From assembly GCA_964457945.1 (NCBI GenBank), contig CAYWFX010000011.1:1-64000 (forward strand): a DNA stretch of 64,000 nucleotides, in the 5' to 3' direction. Position numbers and translations under genes: made by a program. The notes beneath the pieces were generated by a model that did not search any database, was not told the origin of the DNA, and worked only from the letters and a program-made list of their open reading frames with translations. Shown here piece after piece: positions 35,916 to 44,398 of the stretch (positions are counted from its first letter, which is position 1; every line of letters begins with the position of its first letter). The DNA is from PHAA01 sp964457945. Its GTDB lineage: Bacteria > Bacillota > Syntrophomonadia > Syntrophomonadales > Syntrophomonadaceae.

Positions 35916-37994
35916 TTAACTTTTACGTATCCTGCACGGTAGGTTTTTTATGTTCGGTGTTCCAAACTCTTTGCCCAACCTGGCTGCGGAGGTGAGCATA
36001 TTAAAATTCGATTTTTGCCACTCAAATTGCTTGGTCACATCTCCTTCAGGGAACCACCATCCCAAGGCAGCACTGATCACCCGAGGGTGAACAATATCGG
36101 TGACGTTTGCCACCTGGACAATTGCACCGTACTTCGTCTCGATAATAACCTTGTCACCATTAGTAATACCATAGCTGGCTGCCGTTTCAGGATGGATTTC
36201 AACTAATGGGTCAGGCCTTTTTTCCCGAAGTTTATCTACCCACCTATATGATGAGAGGAGATAATAACGGCTCTTTGCACTTATTAAAATCAGAGGATAC
36301 TCTGCATCATCTTCTTCCGGCAGAGCGGTGAATTCGGGCAGCGGTTTCAGTTTAAACTTCTCAGCGGTGCTCAATTTCAATTCTACCTTTCCGGTGGGGG
36401 TTTTGAAACCTTTCTCCTCATACAGCTTGAAACGATCAGGTCCCTTCAGATAACCTTTAGCAACAAATTCGCTATAGTTTAATCCAGAAGGCTTAAGCAA
36501 ATCTTCGAGAAAATCTTCATAATTATCATGCCAGTATTCAGGTGACGACACCCGCTTACCTATCTCATTCATGATCTTAATATCAGGCCAGCACTCCTCA
36601 GGTGGATCGACGATTTTCGGACGAGCTAGTATAATACCGTGTCCAATTCCATAGTGACCAATATCATTCATTTCAAATTGGTGTGCAACCGGAAAGACGA
36701 TATCTGCCATAGAGGCTGTAGGCGTCATGAATATTTCTGCCATGGCGATAAAATCCAGGCTCTTAAAAGATTCATAGCTAAGCGCGCTATCCGCCCAAGC
36801 CACCAGGGGATTGGTGCACATACCGTAGTATCCCCTGACTGGGTAAGGCGTCCCTTCCAGCACCGCCTCGCGGAAATAAGTCGGGGGCACGGTCATCATT
36901 TTGGGGATTGTGCCATGGTGGGCACCTATCATTTCCTTGAATTTATTGGGCATGAGATCAGCTCGCACGAATTCACCCAAGCCCATGATTTTAGGATCAT
37001 AGGCATTGATATTTCCCCCCGGCACTTCCAGGTTGCCAGTGATGGCCATCATGCAAACCAGTGAGCGGGTAGCATCAAAGACATTGATGTCATGTTCGAT
37101 AGCATTACCCCACTGTAATGCAGCAGGTTTGGCTGCAGCATACATCCTGGCAGCTTGACGTATCAGTTCAGGTTCAACCCAGGTAATTTCTGAAACCATT
37201 TCCGGGGAATACTTTTTGGTGTGCTGCGCTAATTCCTCAAATCCGAAGGTGTACTTTTCAACAAATTCCTTATCATAAAGCAATTCCTCAATTATAACGT
37301 GTAAGAAACCCAGTGCCAGTGCCTGGGCTGTTCCGGGTTTAAGCTGCAGCCATAGCTCGGCCTTTTGGGCAAGTTCTGTCCTGCGAGGATCAACCACGAT
37401 CAGCTTGGCTCCCTTCTTTAGTTGCTGCAAGGTACCGCCGCCTATCTGCCCTTCCTCGTTGGTAGAAAGAACATTGCTGGCCCATGAAAGAATTAGGTTG
37501 GTCGGGTTGTGAAGATCGGCAACCGGATAAAACCCGCATGTGTGCATACCCGTGACCTCTCGTGGAGCATGACATACATCCTGAGAGGCAACGACATTGG
37601 GCGAACCGAATACATTGGCCAGCCGTATCATGACTAAATGTTCTAAGCCCTTAGGCATTCCAACACCGAATCCTACTGAACGCGCCCCGTATTTCTCTTT
37701 TATTTTGAGTAGATTACTGGCAGTTTCATTAAGCGCTTCATCCCATGAAATGCGCTGCCATTTCCCCTCGCCTCGTTCCCCCATTCGCTTTAGCGGATAT
37801 TTAAGACGATCCGGATGGGTAAGACGTTCGGCTGAGACCCTACCTTTGTAGCAGGTGTATCCCTTATTCAAATATCCCTCCGGATCACCTTTGATTTGAA
37901 GGATCTTATTATCCTTAACACTAACCAGCAGTCCACAACCACCATGGTCCATCCTTGCGCAGTGAGTTTTAACCCATTTAATCTCTTCCTCCAT
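35916..37994 (-). CDS. Molybdopterin oxidoreductase of the DMSO reductase family
   Basis: I start at MEEEIKWVKTHC (ATG at 37994) because GGGGG lies 10 bases upstream; the frame open to 38030 has no site. The 692-residue enzyme binds a bis-molybdopterin Mo or W. Its N-terminal cluster motif reads C-x3-D-x3-C with a distant Cys in GYTCYKG, so Asp stands where a second Cys ligand is usual. This CARMDHGGCG form occurs in the group annotated as acetylene-hydratase-like. QDVCHAP offers a Cys as possible metal ligand. There is no Tat signal, so it is cytoplasmic. The substrate is unknown; no partner subunit gene is adjacent. Confidence 0.88.
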   Translation of the reverse strand: MEEEIKWVKTHCARMDHGGCGLLVSVKDNKILQIKGDPEGYLNKGYTCYKGRVSAERLTHPDRLKYPLKRMGERGEGKWQRISWDEALNETASNLLKIKEKYGARSVGFGVGMPKGLEHLVMIRLANVFGSPNVVASQDVCHAPREVTGMHTCGFYPVADLHNPTNLILSWASNVLSTNEEGQIGGGTLQQLKKGAKLIVVDPRRTELAQKAELWLQLKPGTAQALALGFLHVIIEELLYDKEFVEKYTFGFEELAQHTKKYSPEMVSEITWVEPELIRQAARMYAAAKPAALQWGNAIEHDINVFDATRSLVCMMAITGNLEVPGGNINAYDPKIMGLGEFVRADLMPNKFKEMIGAHHGTIPKMMTVPPTYFREAVLEGTPYPVRGYYGMCTNPLVAWADSALSYESFKSLDFIAMAEIFMTPTASMADIVFPVAHQFEMNDIGHYGIGHGIILARPKIVDPPEECWPDIKIMNEIGKRVSSPEYWHDNYEDFLEDLLKPSGLNYSEFVAKGYLKGPDRFKLYEEKGFKTPTGKVELKLSTAEKFKLKPLPEFTALPEEDDAEYPLILISAKSRYYLLSSYRWVDKLREKRPDPLVEIHPETAASYGITNGDKVIIETKYGAIVQVANVTDIVHPRVISAALGWWFPEGDVTKQFEWQKSNFNMLTSAARLGKEFGTPNIKNLPCRIRKS

Positions 37995-38030
37995 AGTAGC
38001 AAACCCCCTTAATAAGTATCTGTCCCCCAT

Positions 38031-38293
38031 AAATCAATGCAATTATCGTGCCAACATAAAATATATTTCAAAATCAAGTTTATAGCCATTAATTATGAAA
38101 ACATAAAGTTAAACCCAAGGGAAAAGTGTGCTTTTATTGCAATACTGTCTGGAAAACCTTACACCTTAGGATTTTATATAATTCACAAATTCATTAAAGA
38201 TACCTTTAGGAAGCACAATATAGTGGCATATTGTTGAAGCCATTATATATTAAATGGTTTTTAGCAAAAGTTAATTATGCAAAACTCACAAAT
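38031..38293. other. Intergenic region upstream of the oxidoreductase gene
   Basis: No gene or Moco-type leader is visible here, although the enzyme downstream would be an expected target of one. The sequence is A/T-rich. Confidence 0.4.
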
Positions 38294-38327
38294 AAAAAAG
38301 CGAAATGCATGCATAAAGCAAATCGCC
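38294..38327 (-). terminator. Terminator of the importer 3 / TiaS-like unit
   Basis: On the minus strand GGCGATTTGC and GCATTTCGC pair with two internal mismatches, followed by TTTTTTATTTG. The same stem sequence forms the terminator of riboswitch A, so the two share ancestry. Confidence 0.65.
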
Positions 38328-38373
38328 ATAGTATAACACTGCAAGCATAATATGTAGTATAGGCATTTACTCC

Positions 38374-38571
38374 TTACTTGCAGCATACAAAAGATTTTAT
38401 CGTCCACCGTCGGTAACGGCAGTTATAACATGAAACAGCTTCGTCGGCCACCATTTCGTCTTCATCATCAGGTTTAAAACCGGGGCAATTTAGAGCTATA
38501 TGAGCAACAGCAACCCAATCTTCCTTGCCTCCCTCATATTCACGTTCTTCTTTGTCGCTAATACTCCACAT
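38374..38571 (-). CDS. Small cysteine-rich protein (65 aa)
   Basis: This short acidic protein has CPGF in the middle, CYNC further on, and ends FVCCK, giving five cysteines that could form a zinc or iron-sulfur site. I do not recognise a family. GGGGAGA-like sequence stands before the ATG. It follows the three TiaS-like genes by 25 bases and precedes a terminator, so it is the last gene of the importer 3 unit. A metal-carrying or electron-transfer helper is conceivable but unsupported. Confidence 0.55.
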   Translation of the reverse strand: MWSISDKEEREYEGGKEDWVAVAHIALNCPGFKPDDEDEMVADEAVSCYNCRYRRWTIKSFVCCK

Positions 38572-38596
38572 TTACTTTTATCTCCCCTTGTCACCA

Positions 38597-39361
38597 TTAA
38601 AAATCTTTTAGTTGGCTCTTGGAATAGGTTTGCCAGCGTGCCTGGCTTGCGGCTTCTTGATCAATTGCTTGAACCAGCAAGACCGATTTGCCATACAACC
38701 ATACCGGCTTAATATGATCTCCCAGGATAACCATATCATCGTCCTGTAGGACAATGCCTTCTTCCAGGCACTTAACCATATCAACCTTTACCTGGGAACA
38801 AATATCTCCTGCCTTAATTATGCTATTTTCAGATTTGATTTTTAATTTCCCTTTGAAACGCCCGTCGTTACCGCTGAGGCGTAATCCAGCCCCGGCCAAC
38901 GCACCAATTACCCCCTGGCCAGTTCCACCGTGTTCCGAAAGATGAATGCCCAGCGAATCAGCTAGATCATAGGCCTCCTGCTTGGTTAATACGTAATTTT
39001 TGGCCATATAACCAAAAGCAATAAGCCATCCCGGTCGGCTTATACGGTCAGTAACAGCGACACACAGTCCAGGATCAGAATCGGGTGTGCTTTCGTGAGC
39101 TAAAAAATCAGCTGCAAAGTCGATTATGGACTCTAAAAAGGAACTATTAATATCCGCTTCGAAGCACATGGAACTATTGTGAGAGGTATATGGTATGTCA
39201 GGGTGTATAAGCAATTGGTGACGAGTAATCGGTTCACAGCTACCCCAGCCCTGATCCTCAATAGCCTGTTTAATCAGGCCAGCCAGTTCACCAGTTCCTC
39301 TAACCTCAATACCATCCATTTTCATAGTATCTGTATCATCTATTGAAACAAGAATTTTCAT
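38597..39361 (-). CDS. TiaS kinase-domain-like protein, copy 3
   Basis: I start at MKILVSIDDTD (ATG at 39361) because GGAGG lies 7 bases upstream. The 254-residue protein resembles the N-terminal part of archaeal tRNA-Ile2 agmatinylcytidine synthetase TiaS. It has the SIDDTDT phosphate-binding motif, SSMCFEADI, SDPGLCVAV, and HGGTGQGVIGALAGAG with GNDGRFKGKL. The tRNA-binding zinc ribbon of TiaS is absent. It is the third of three tandem paralogues behind importer 3. A role in tRNA modification is unlikely because bacteria use TilS for this; ATP-dependent chemistry on another substrate is a guess. Confidence 0.65.
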   Translation of the reverse strand: MKILVSIDDTDTMKMDGIEVRGTGELAGLIKQAIEDQGWGSCEPITRHQLLIHPDIPYTSHNSSMCFEADINSSFLESIIDFAADFLAHESTPDSDPGLCVAVTDRISRPGWLIAFGYMAKNYVLTKQEAYDLADSLGIHLSEHGGTGQGVIGALAGAGLRLSGNDGRFKGKLKIKSENSIIKAGDICSQVKVDMVKCLEEGIVLQDDDMVILGDHIKPVWLYGKSVLLVQAIDQEAASQARWQTYSKSQLKDF

Positions 39362-39418
39362 CAATAAGCCTCCAGTAAATTCTTGACAAGGGAACGGTTC
39401 CTTTGTCATGCTCTCCGA

Positions 39419-40159
39419 TTAGAATACTCGCAGCATATGTGTGGTGCTGGTCTGCCATTTCGGATGTTGAATATCAGTAGGAAAGACCATCAATGTATAT
39501 TTATTATCAAGCAGAACAACCTTTACTTTTTCTCCCATGCGTACATATTCATCATCACCTATATTCTCCATATCCATGTTCTTTACCTGTTCCACATATG
39601 TGTTATATATTATTTCACTTACTGTTGCTACATAATTTTCAACTTTGCTAAGTTGGAGTTTCCCTCTAAACTGTCCATCATTTCCAGTGATTCGGAGCCC
39701 GGCAGCTGCAAGCGCACCGATTATACCTTGTCCGCTGCCACTCAATTCAAATAAATAAAACCCCGGTTTTTCGGCAAATGCAAGAGCTTCATTTTTGCTT
39801 ACGATATCTTCTTTAGCTCGATACGCATAATCAAGCAAGTCATCGGTATTTTCCATTAGTTCTGGAATTACAATAGCCAGTCCAGTATTGGAATCAGGAG
39901 TCCCACTCAATTTTATCAGGTTACAGGCATAATCAATAAATTCTTGCAGGTACTTTGCTTCAATGTCTGCAGAAAAACTGCGAGCAGTATTGTGTTTTTT
40001 ACATCCGGTATCAGGATGGGAGTAAAGCCTATGACGGCTAGGAATTGCACATTTACCCCAGCCATTATCTTCTATGGCCTGAGTCAATAATGATGCGGTT
40101 ACACCTGCTTTACCTCCGTCCAGCTGGCGGGAATCATCAATAGCAACAAATATTTTCAT
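39419..40159 (-). CDS. TiaS kinase-domain-like protein, copy 2 (divergent)
   Basis: The 246-residue paralogue keeps GSGQGIIGALAAAGLRITGN and GQFRGKL but has changed the N-terminal motif to AIDDSRQLDGG. The DDTD element of its neighbours is thus lost. It also lacks the YTSHNSSMCF block, having KKHNTARSFSAD instead. It may be a non-catalytic partner in a complex with the other two. The ATG has ACGGAGGTG upstream. Spacing to the neighbours is 21 and 57 bases, so all three are co-transcribed. Confidence 0.6.
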   Translation of the reverse strand: MKIFVAIDDSRQLDGGKAGVTASLLTQAIEDNGWGKCAIPSRHRLYSHPDTGCKKHNTARSFSADIEAKYLQEFIDYACNLIKLSGTPDSNTGLAIVIPELMENTDDLLDYAYRAKEDIVSKNEALAFAEKPGFYLFELSGSGQGIIGALAAAGLRITGNDGQFRGKLQLSKVENYVATVSEIIYNTYVEQVKNMDMENIGDDEYVRMGEKVKVVLLDNKYTLMVFPTDIQHPKWQTSTTHMLRVF

Positions 40160-40180
40160 TATACGGCACCTCCGTTTTAC

Positions 40181-40909
40181 TCAATAATTTTTCAGGTGTT
40201 GATTATTGCAGGTATGCCACCCATCGTTTTCTCGGTAAACCAGAAGCTTTCTTTTACCATCCAGTAGAACTGTTTTTATTTTATCCCCAATTATAAGTAT
40301 TTCATCGTTAGCCAGTACATGCCCGTCTATCGATTGCACTTCTTCTATTTCAGTGGTCGCTATAATTTCACCTATGCTCATGCTTTCTCCAGTATCTTTC
40401 AGCTTGGTTCTGCCCTGAAATCTGCCATCATTCCCAGTCATCCGGAGTGCAATTCCGGCCAGCGCTCCGATAATTCCTTGTCCGGTACCGCCATGTTCAG
40501 AAAGATGAACGTCACAATCTTCGGCTGTCTTATAGGCTTCTTCCTTATTTAGTATTTCCACTTTGGCCTTAAAGCCAAAGCTCATCAAATGGTCGATATG
40601 CTTTATACGGTCATTTACTGCCACACATAGTCCGGGGTCTGAACCCGGAGCACTAGTTTCTTTTAAAAACTCAGCAGCACAATCAATGAATTCGTCGAGC
40701 TTATCTTCCCTCATATCTACAGTAAAACACATAGAACTGTTATGGGAAGTGTACGGTATATCCGGATGCAGCAATAACTGGTGCCGGGTTACTGGTTCAG
40801 GTTCCCCCCAGCCCTTATCTTTTATAATTCTTCGCAGCTCATTAGCCGATTGACCGGTTGCACCAACTTCCAGGCTGTCAGTGTCATCTATAGCGATATA
40901 TATTTTCAC
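40181..40909 (-). CDS. TiaS kinase-domain-like protein, copy 1
   Basis: The 242-residue protein starts with GTG at 40909, with GGGAGG upstream. It carries AIDDTDSLE, TSHNSSMCFTVDM, SDPGLCVAVND and HGGTGQGIIGALAGIALRM, as in copy 3. The motif IDDTDS is the closest of the three to TiaS. It follows the importer 3 binding protein by 42 bases. The family is poorly known in bacteria; the position behind a Moco-controlled importer suggests a role in handling molybdenum, tungsten or their cofactor. Confidence 0.65.
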   Translation of the reverse strand: MKIYIAIDDTDSLEVGATGQSANELRRIIKDKGWGEPEPVTRHQLLLHPDIPYTSHNSSMCFTVDMREDKLDEFIDCAAEFLKETSAPGSDPGLCVAVNDRIKHIDHLMSFGFKAKVEILNKEEAYKTAEDCDVHLSEHGGTGQGIIGALAGIALRMTGNDGRFQGRTKLKDTGESMSIGEIIATTEIEEVQSIDGHVLANDEILIIGDKIKTVLLDGKRKLLVYRENDGWHTCNNQHLKNY

Positions 40910-40951
40910 AAAACGCCCTCCCAGATTAATAATGGAATCTGTCTTATCATG

Positions 40952-42049
40952 CTATTGTCTGGCTACTCGCATACCTTCACCGAATAGTATTTTATTTACT
41001 ACCTCATCTGTTAATTGCAGGCCGAAAAATTCCTGGTAGAAATATTTAGTTTCTGCCACCATATCCAGGTCAGCAAACTTATCTGGATATATAATCTTAG
41101 CGGTCCATAAAACAGCTAGCGGAGTCTCCGGTGACGAGGGATGACCCCACCTGGATATACCATTGGGCAATTGTAATACCTGTTTATTTTTGACTGCTTT
41201 CAGGGGTGACCATTGTTTATTGGTATTGATATAATTAACTACTGCTCCTTCATTAACCAGGATCACATCCGGATTCCATAATAGAATCTGCTCCAGACTG
41301 GCAAAATACTTACCTTCCAAGGCCTTCAGGTTTTCATTGGCCGAAACATTGAAAGCCCCGGCAGCCTGCATCCAATCGCCCGAAAGACTACCTTTGATAT
41401 CAGTACGAATAGCTTCATTAATAGAGTGATATACCTTTACCCTTTCCTCCGTAGGAATAGCCGATACCCTCTCCTGAACGCGCTCGATACATTTTTGATA
41501 ATAAGCATTGTATTGGCCTGCTTTATCAGCCGCTCCTACTACTTTGCCAATCATCTCGATAGCATATTGTTGACCCTTCATGCTATTAAAATCTACTACC
41601 AGAAAGGGAATCTTGCTCTTGTTTAGTTTTTCTGTTTCCGCTTCACTGTTAGAGGTATCGCTCTTTACAAAAACAACATCTGGCCTGGTTTTAACCAATT
41701 CTTCAATGTTAATCACCGCGCTTCCCTTAGGTACTGGCAGTTCTTTAATAGCGGGATACATGTCGGTAAGGATAAGATCTCTTTGTAATCCACCCACCAC
41801 GGCAACTATTTTGTCCCCTTTACCAAACATCGCTAGTGCATAACCAGATTCTGGGCATAGGCAAGCGATTCGGTTTATTGGGGTAGGTATTATTACCTGC
41901 CGTCCAACGCAATCAGTAATTGTGATGGTATCAGCACCGGTCTGGGGTGCATTGGCTTGCTGCTTGTTGCATCCTGCCGATAATAATAGGCTGAGTATCA
42001 GACTTATGACAATAAAGCTACGCACTATAGCACTCCGCTGCAATTTCAT
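40952..42049 (-). CDS. ABC importer 3, substrate-binding lipoprotein
   Basis: The 365-residue protein has a lipoprotein signal (LLLSAGC) and a BtuF-type fold with ITITDCVGRQVIIPTPI, RPDVVFVKSD and WNPDVILVNEG. Its ATG overlaps the last base of the ATPase gene. It is about nine-tenths identical by eye to the orphan binding protein at 44399-45496, so one is a recent copy of the other. Conserved Cys residues in DCVGRQ and ACLCPES may touch the ligand. It sits downstream of leader D, hence probably molybdate or tungstate uptake. Confidence 0.88.
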   Translation of the reverse strand: MKLQRSAIVRSFIVISLILSLLLSAGCNKQQANAPQTGADTITITDCVGRQVIIPTPINRIACLCPESGYALAMFGKGDKIVAVVGGLQRDLILTDMYPAIKELPVPKGSAVINIEELVKTRPDVVFVKSDTSNSEAETEKLNKSKIPFLVVDFNSMKGQQYAIEMIGKVVGAADKAGQYNAYYQKCIERVQERVSAIPTEERVKVYHSINEAIRTDIKGSLSGDWMQAAGAFNVSANENLKALEGKYFASLEQILLWNPDVILVNEGAVVNYINTNKQWSPLKAVKNKQVLQLPNGISRWGHPSSPETPLAVLWTAKIIYPDKFADLDMVAETKYFYQEFFGLQLTDEVVNKILFGEGMRVARQ

Positions 42050-42879
42050 TATGTATCTTCCCTTCTCCCCGAGTTATTCGTGCTAATAGGTATAACCTGC
42101 CTCAGTTCATGATCAATATCGATAGGATATGATACCACCCGGGCATTAATGTTATATATCAATTTCAGGTTTTCTTCTGACAGAACCTCGGTCGGACTTC
42201 CTGCCCTCAGGAATCTATTATCATTCATTAAGGTTACTCGAGTTGGAATGTCATTGTTTTCAAAATAAAAAGCATGATTAGGGAAATGGGTAGCCATTAA
42301 AATGGACAGACCTGTTTCTTTGACTAGATCAACAATGGTTTCCATAATCACCAGCTCATGCTTGAAATCCAGATGGGCAGTAGGTTCATCCATTACAATC
42401 AGTGGGGTCTTCTGGGCCAGTGCTCTGGCTATCATAACCAGTTGCCCTTCCCCGCCGCTTAGTTGGGTGTAACGCCGATCGAGAAGATGGAGAATGCCTA
42501 CCAGGGCTAAGGCCTCCTCGACAATAGCCATATCCTCTTCGGAAGGAGAGCCAAATAATCCTATATAAGAAGCCCTCCCCATCAGTACAATATCCCTGAC
42601 CGTATAGGGAAAAGTCTTTTCATGGCTCTGGGGTACATACGCTACCTGGCGGGCCATACTTTCGGGCTTAATCCCGTTAATATTAGCCCCATTAATCTGT
42701 ATATCACCATTCCGGGGCCTCAACAGCCCCAGAACGCAGTCCAGCAAAGTGGTTTTGCCACAGCCGTTAGGACCCAACAGGAAAAATATTTCTCCTTTAT
42801 TAACCTGAAAAGATATATCCTTTAACACATCACGCTGATCATAGCCGAAATTGATATTCTGTACTTCAAGTAAAGGCAT
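42049..42879 (-). CDS. ABC importer 3, ATP-binding protein
   Basis: The 276-residue ATPase has GPNGCGKTTLLD, LSGGEGQLVMIARALAQKTP, LIVMDEPTAHLDFKHE and ATHFPNH. It begins 3 bases after the permease stop. The segment coding for KHELVIMET recurs as a 41-bp shard at 58777-58817, which shows a second copy of this gene once existed near the Big_5 gene there. Energises the importer 3 permease. Confidence 0.9.
   Translation of the reverse strand: MPLLEVQNINFGYDQRDVLKDISFQVNKGEIFFLLGPNGCGKTTLLDCVLGLLRPRNGDIQINGANINGIKPESMARQVAYVPQSHEKTFPYTVRDIVLMGRASYIGLFGSPSEEDMAIVEEALALVGILHLLDRRYTQLSGGEGQLVMIARALAQKTPLIVMDEPTAHLDFKHELVIMETIVDLVKETGLSILMATHFPNHAFYFENNDIPTRVTLMNDNRFLRAGSPTEVLSEENLKLIYNINARVVSYPIDIDHELRQVIPISTNNSGRREDT
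42342..42382 (-). repeat. Source segment of the 41-bp ATPase shard
   Basis: This part of the importer 3 ATPase gene matches 58777-58817 with two mismatches in 41 bases. Confidence 0.8.
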
Positions 42880-42882
42880 AGC

Positions 42883-43896
42883 TTACCACCCGCCCCCCTT
42901 GGTACTCTTTAATAGATAAACAAAGAATGGGCCGCCTACCAGAGCAGTTAAAATGCCCAGTGGTATTTCGGAACCAGTTATTATTCTGCCCAAATTATCA
43001 ACCAAAATTAGAAAACAGGCTCCCAGAGAAAGACTGGTTGGAATCAATACTCGGTTATCGTTACCGACCAGCATACGTCCAATATGTGGAATAACCAGGC
43101 CCACCCAGCCAATAATACCACTTACACATACCGCCCCTGCTGTAGCCAGGGTGGCACAAACGATTACGATCCCCTTGTTCATTTTGGTATTAATGCCAAG
43201 CGTATGGGCTTCCTTATCTCCCATGGAGAGAACATTTATCCGCCATCTAACGGCTACCAGACCAACAATTCCCACGAGCATAGGAAGGCCAGCGATTAAA
43301 ATATCCTGATAACGGGCCGAGGCCAGGCTACCCATCAGCCAAAAAACTATACTGGGCAGTTCATTGGTAGGGTCAGCTACATACTTGGTGAACGATATTA
43401 AGGCTGAGAACACTGATGAAACTATGGTTCCGCCTAGTACCAGCATGATGACCGGAGTGGTGTTATAGACCCTGCCAATTAAAAAACTGAGTAGTACCGC
43501 TAGTCCTCCGAAAAGAAATGCGGAAATGTATATGGGAACTGTGGCGTGAAAAAGTATGATAGCCAAAGCAGCTCCAAAACCAGCCCCCGATGTGACCCCC
43601 AGGATTCCCGAACTTACCAGGGGATTCCGAAACAATCCTTGAAAAGCTGCCCCACTTACTGCCAGAGAACCTCCTACCAGTGCTCCCAGGATAGCCCTGG
43701 GCATACGAATATCCCACACGAGCGTCTGGTAAATATCGGGTAGATTACAGGTGCTGAAGGTGAACTTACACCACAATATTTGAGCTACTACCGGTATTGA
43801 TACCGGGTACCTCCCAATAAATAGGGTGATAAACATAAAAACCAAGGGTCCGAGGACCAACGAGGCATATAATAATTTTTTCTTCGTTTCGTTCAC
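42883..43896 (-). CDS. ABC importer 3, FecCD/BtuC-type permease
   Basis: The 337-residue protein has the family layout and motifs: IRMPRAILGALVGGSLAVSG, FQGLFRNPLVSSGILGVTSG and GIIGWVGLVIPHIGRMLVG. It is the first gene after leader D, and gene order here is permease, ATPase, binding protein, the reverse of importers 1 and 2 for the binding protein. It is closer to the importer 2 permease than to that of importer 1 by the SPSS/FWLMGSL stretch (VFWLMGSLASARYQD). Confidence 0.9.
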   Translation of the reverse strand: MNETKKKLLYASLVLGPLVFMFITLFIGRYPVSIPVVAQILWCKFTFSTCNLPDIYQTLVWDIRMPRAILGALVGGSLAVSGAAFQGLFRNPLVSSGILGVTSGAGFGAALAIILFHATVPIYISAFLFGGLAVLLSFLIGRVYNTTPVIMLVLGGTIVSSVFSALISFTKYVADPTNELPSIVFWLMGSLASARYQDILIAGLPMLVGIVGLVAVRWRINVLSMGDKEAHTLGINTKMNKGIVIVCATLATAGAVCVSGIIGWVGLVIPHIGRMLVGNDNRVLIPTSLSLGACFLILVDNLGRIITGSEIPLGILTALVGGPFFVYLLKSTKGGGW

Positions 43897-43924
43897 TCCT
43901 AATTAGACACTGACTTTGCCATGT

Positions 43925-44030
43925 TTTCTATTTCCTATTTCTCTTTCTAGAATAAATATACCCCATACCTGCTAAACAATACTAAGCCAGCAACCAGTGC
44001 ATAAGTTCGGTTAGCACTCGGACTTTTTAG
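43925..44030 (-). pseudogene. Relic of the 3' end of a membrane-anchored Big_5 gene
   Basis: On the minus strand the frame reads NRTYALVAGLVLF then VYLF and a stop. This aligns with NRGYALAIGLLLI at the C-terminal anchor of the Big_5 protein at 58834-59652. The nucleotide match extends through the stop-codon region (TCTATTTC...CTTTTTCTAGAATAA-like). Frameshifts and an early stop show it is dead. It lies between leader D and the importer 3 permease, so a Big_5 gene once stood as first gene of this unit. Confidence 0.65.
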
Positions 44031-44120
44031 TACCACATCGCCAGAAAACCAAAAAACCACTGCGGAAAGTAATGCGTAAACAAGCAACTACATCAATAGC
44101 TACCTGCAGGCGAGCGAGCC

Positions 44121-44272
44121 AATAAAAAAAGGTGAGCCACGAAAAGCAGACTCACCCCGATATTGGATCGAATTTGGCTTCTCCTTTCCACAATGGGAGG
44201 CATATCCGTTTCCAGATACACCTATCGGCATGTGAACCTTTGTTTTACTTTAGGTTTTCATGCTCGGAGTTT
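44121..44272 (-). promoter_or_regulatory. Moco-type riboswitch D with terminator
   Basis: On the minus strand: CTCCGAGC, AACCTAAAGTAAAAC, GCCGATAGG, CTGGAAACGGATATG, CCTCCC-N5-GGAAAGGAGAA. Then follows a terminator, GGTGAGTC / GGCTCACC around TGCTTTTCGT with seven T (44124-44158). It controls importer 3 and the genes behind it, with the Big_5 relic lying in between. Confidence 0.75.
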
Positions 44273-44284
44273 ATTTAGTTTTAT

Positions 44285-44319
44285 AATTTTTATTTCGACA
44301 TATAAATGATAATTCCTGC
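44285..44319 (-). promoter_or_regulatory. Conserved promoter block with Spo0A-box core, before leader D
   Basis: Minus strand: GCAGGAATTATC, then ATATGTCGAAATAA (core complement of 44294-44300), then TATAAA as possible -10. It matches the blocks before leaders B and F in order and spacing. Confidence 0.55.
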
Positions 44320-44398
44320 ACCATCACATATTTTCCCCAATATCCATAACATGTAATTAATGGAGCATTTGGCCACGCCGCATAGGATATAGCGGGCG

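Noticed and set aside
38597..40909. True tRNA-Ile2 agmatinylcytidine synthetase
   Set aside because: Bacteria make this wobble modification with TilS (lysidine). The proteins lack the RNA-binding ribbon and one lacks the DDTD motif.
23884..43896. BtuCD-type importers as cobalamin importers under cobalamin riboswitches
   Set aside because: None of the leaders contains a B12 box or the other conserved cobalamin-riboswitch elements. They match the Moco pattern instead, so cobalamin is not favoured, although the substrate remains unproven.
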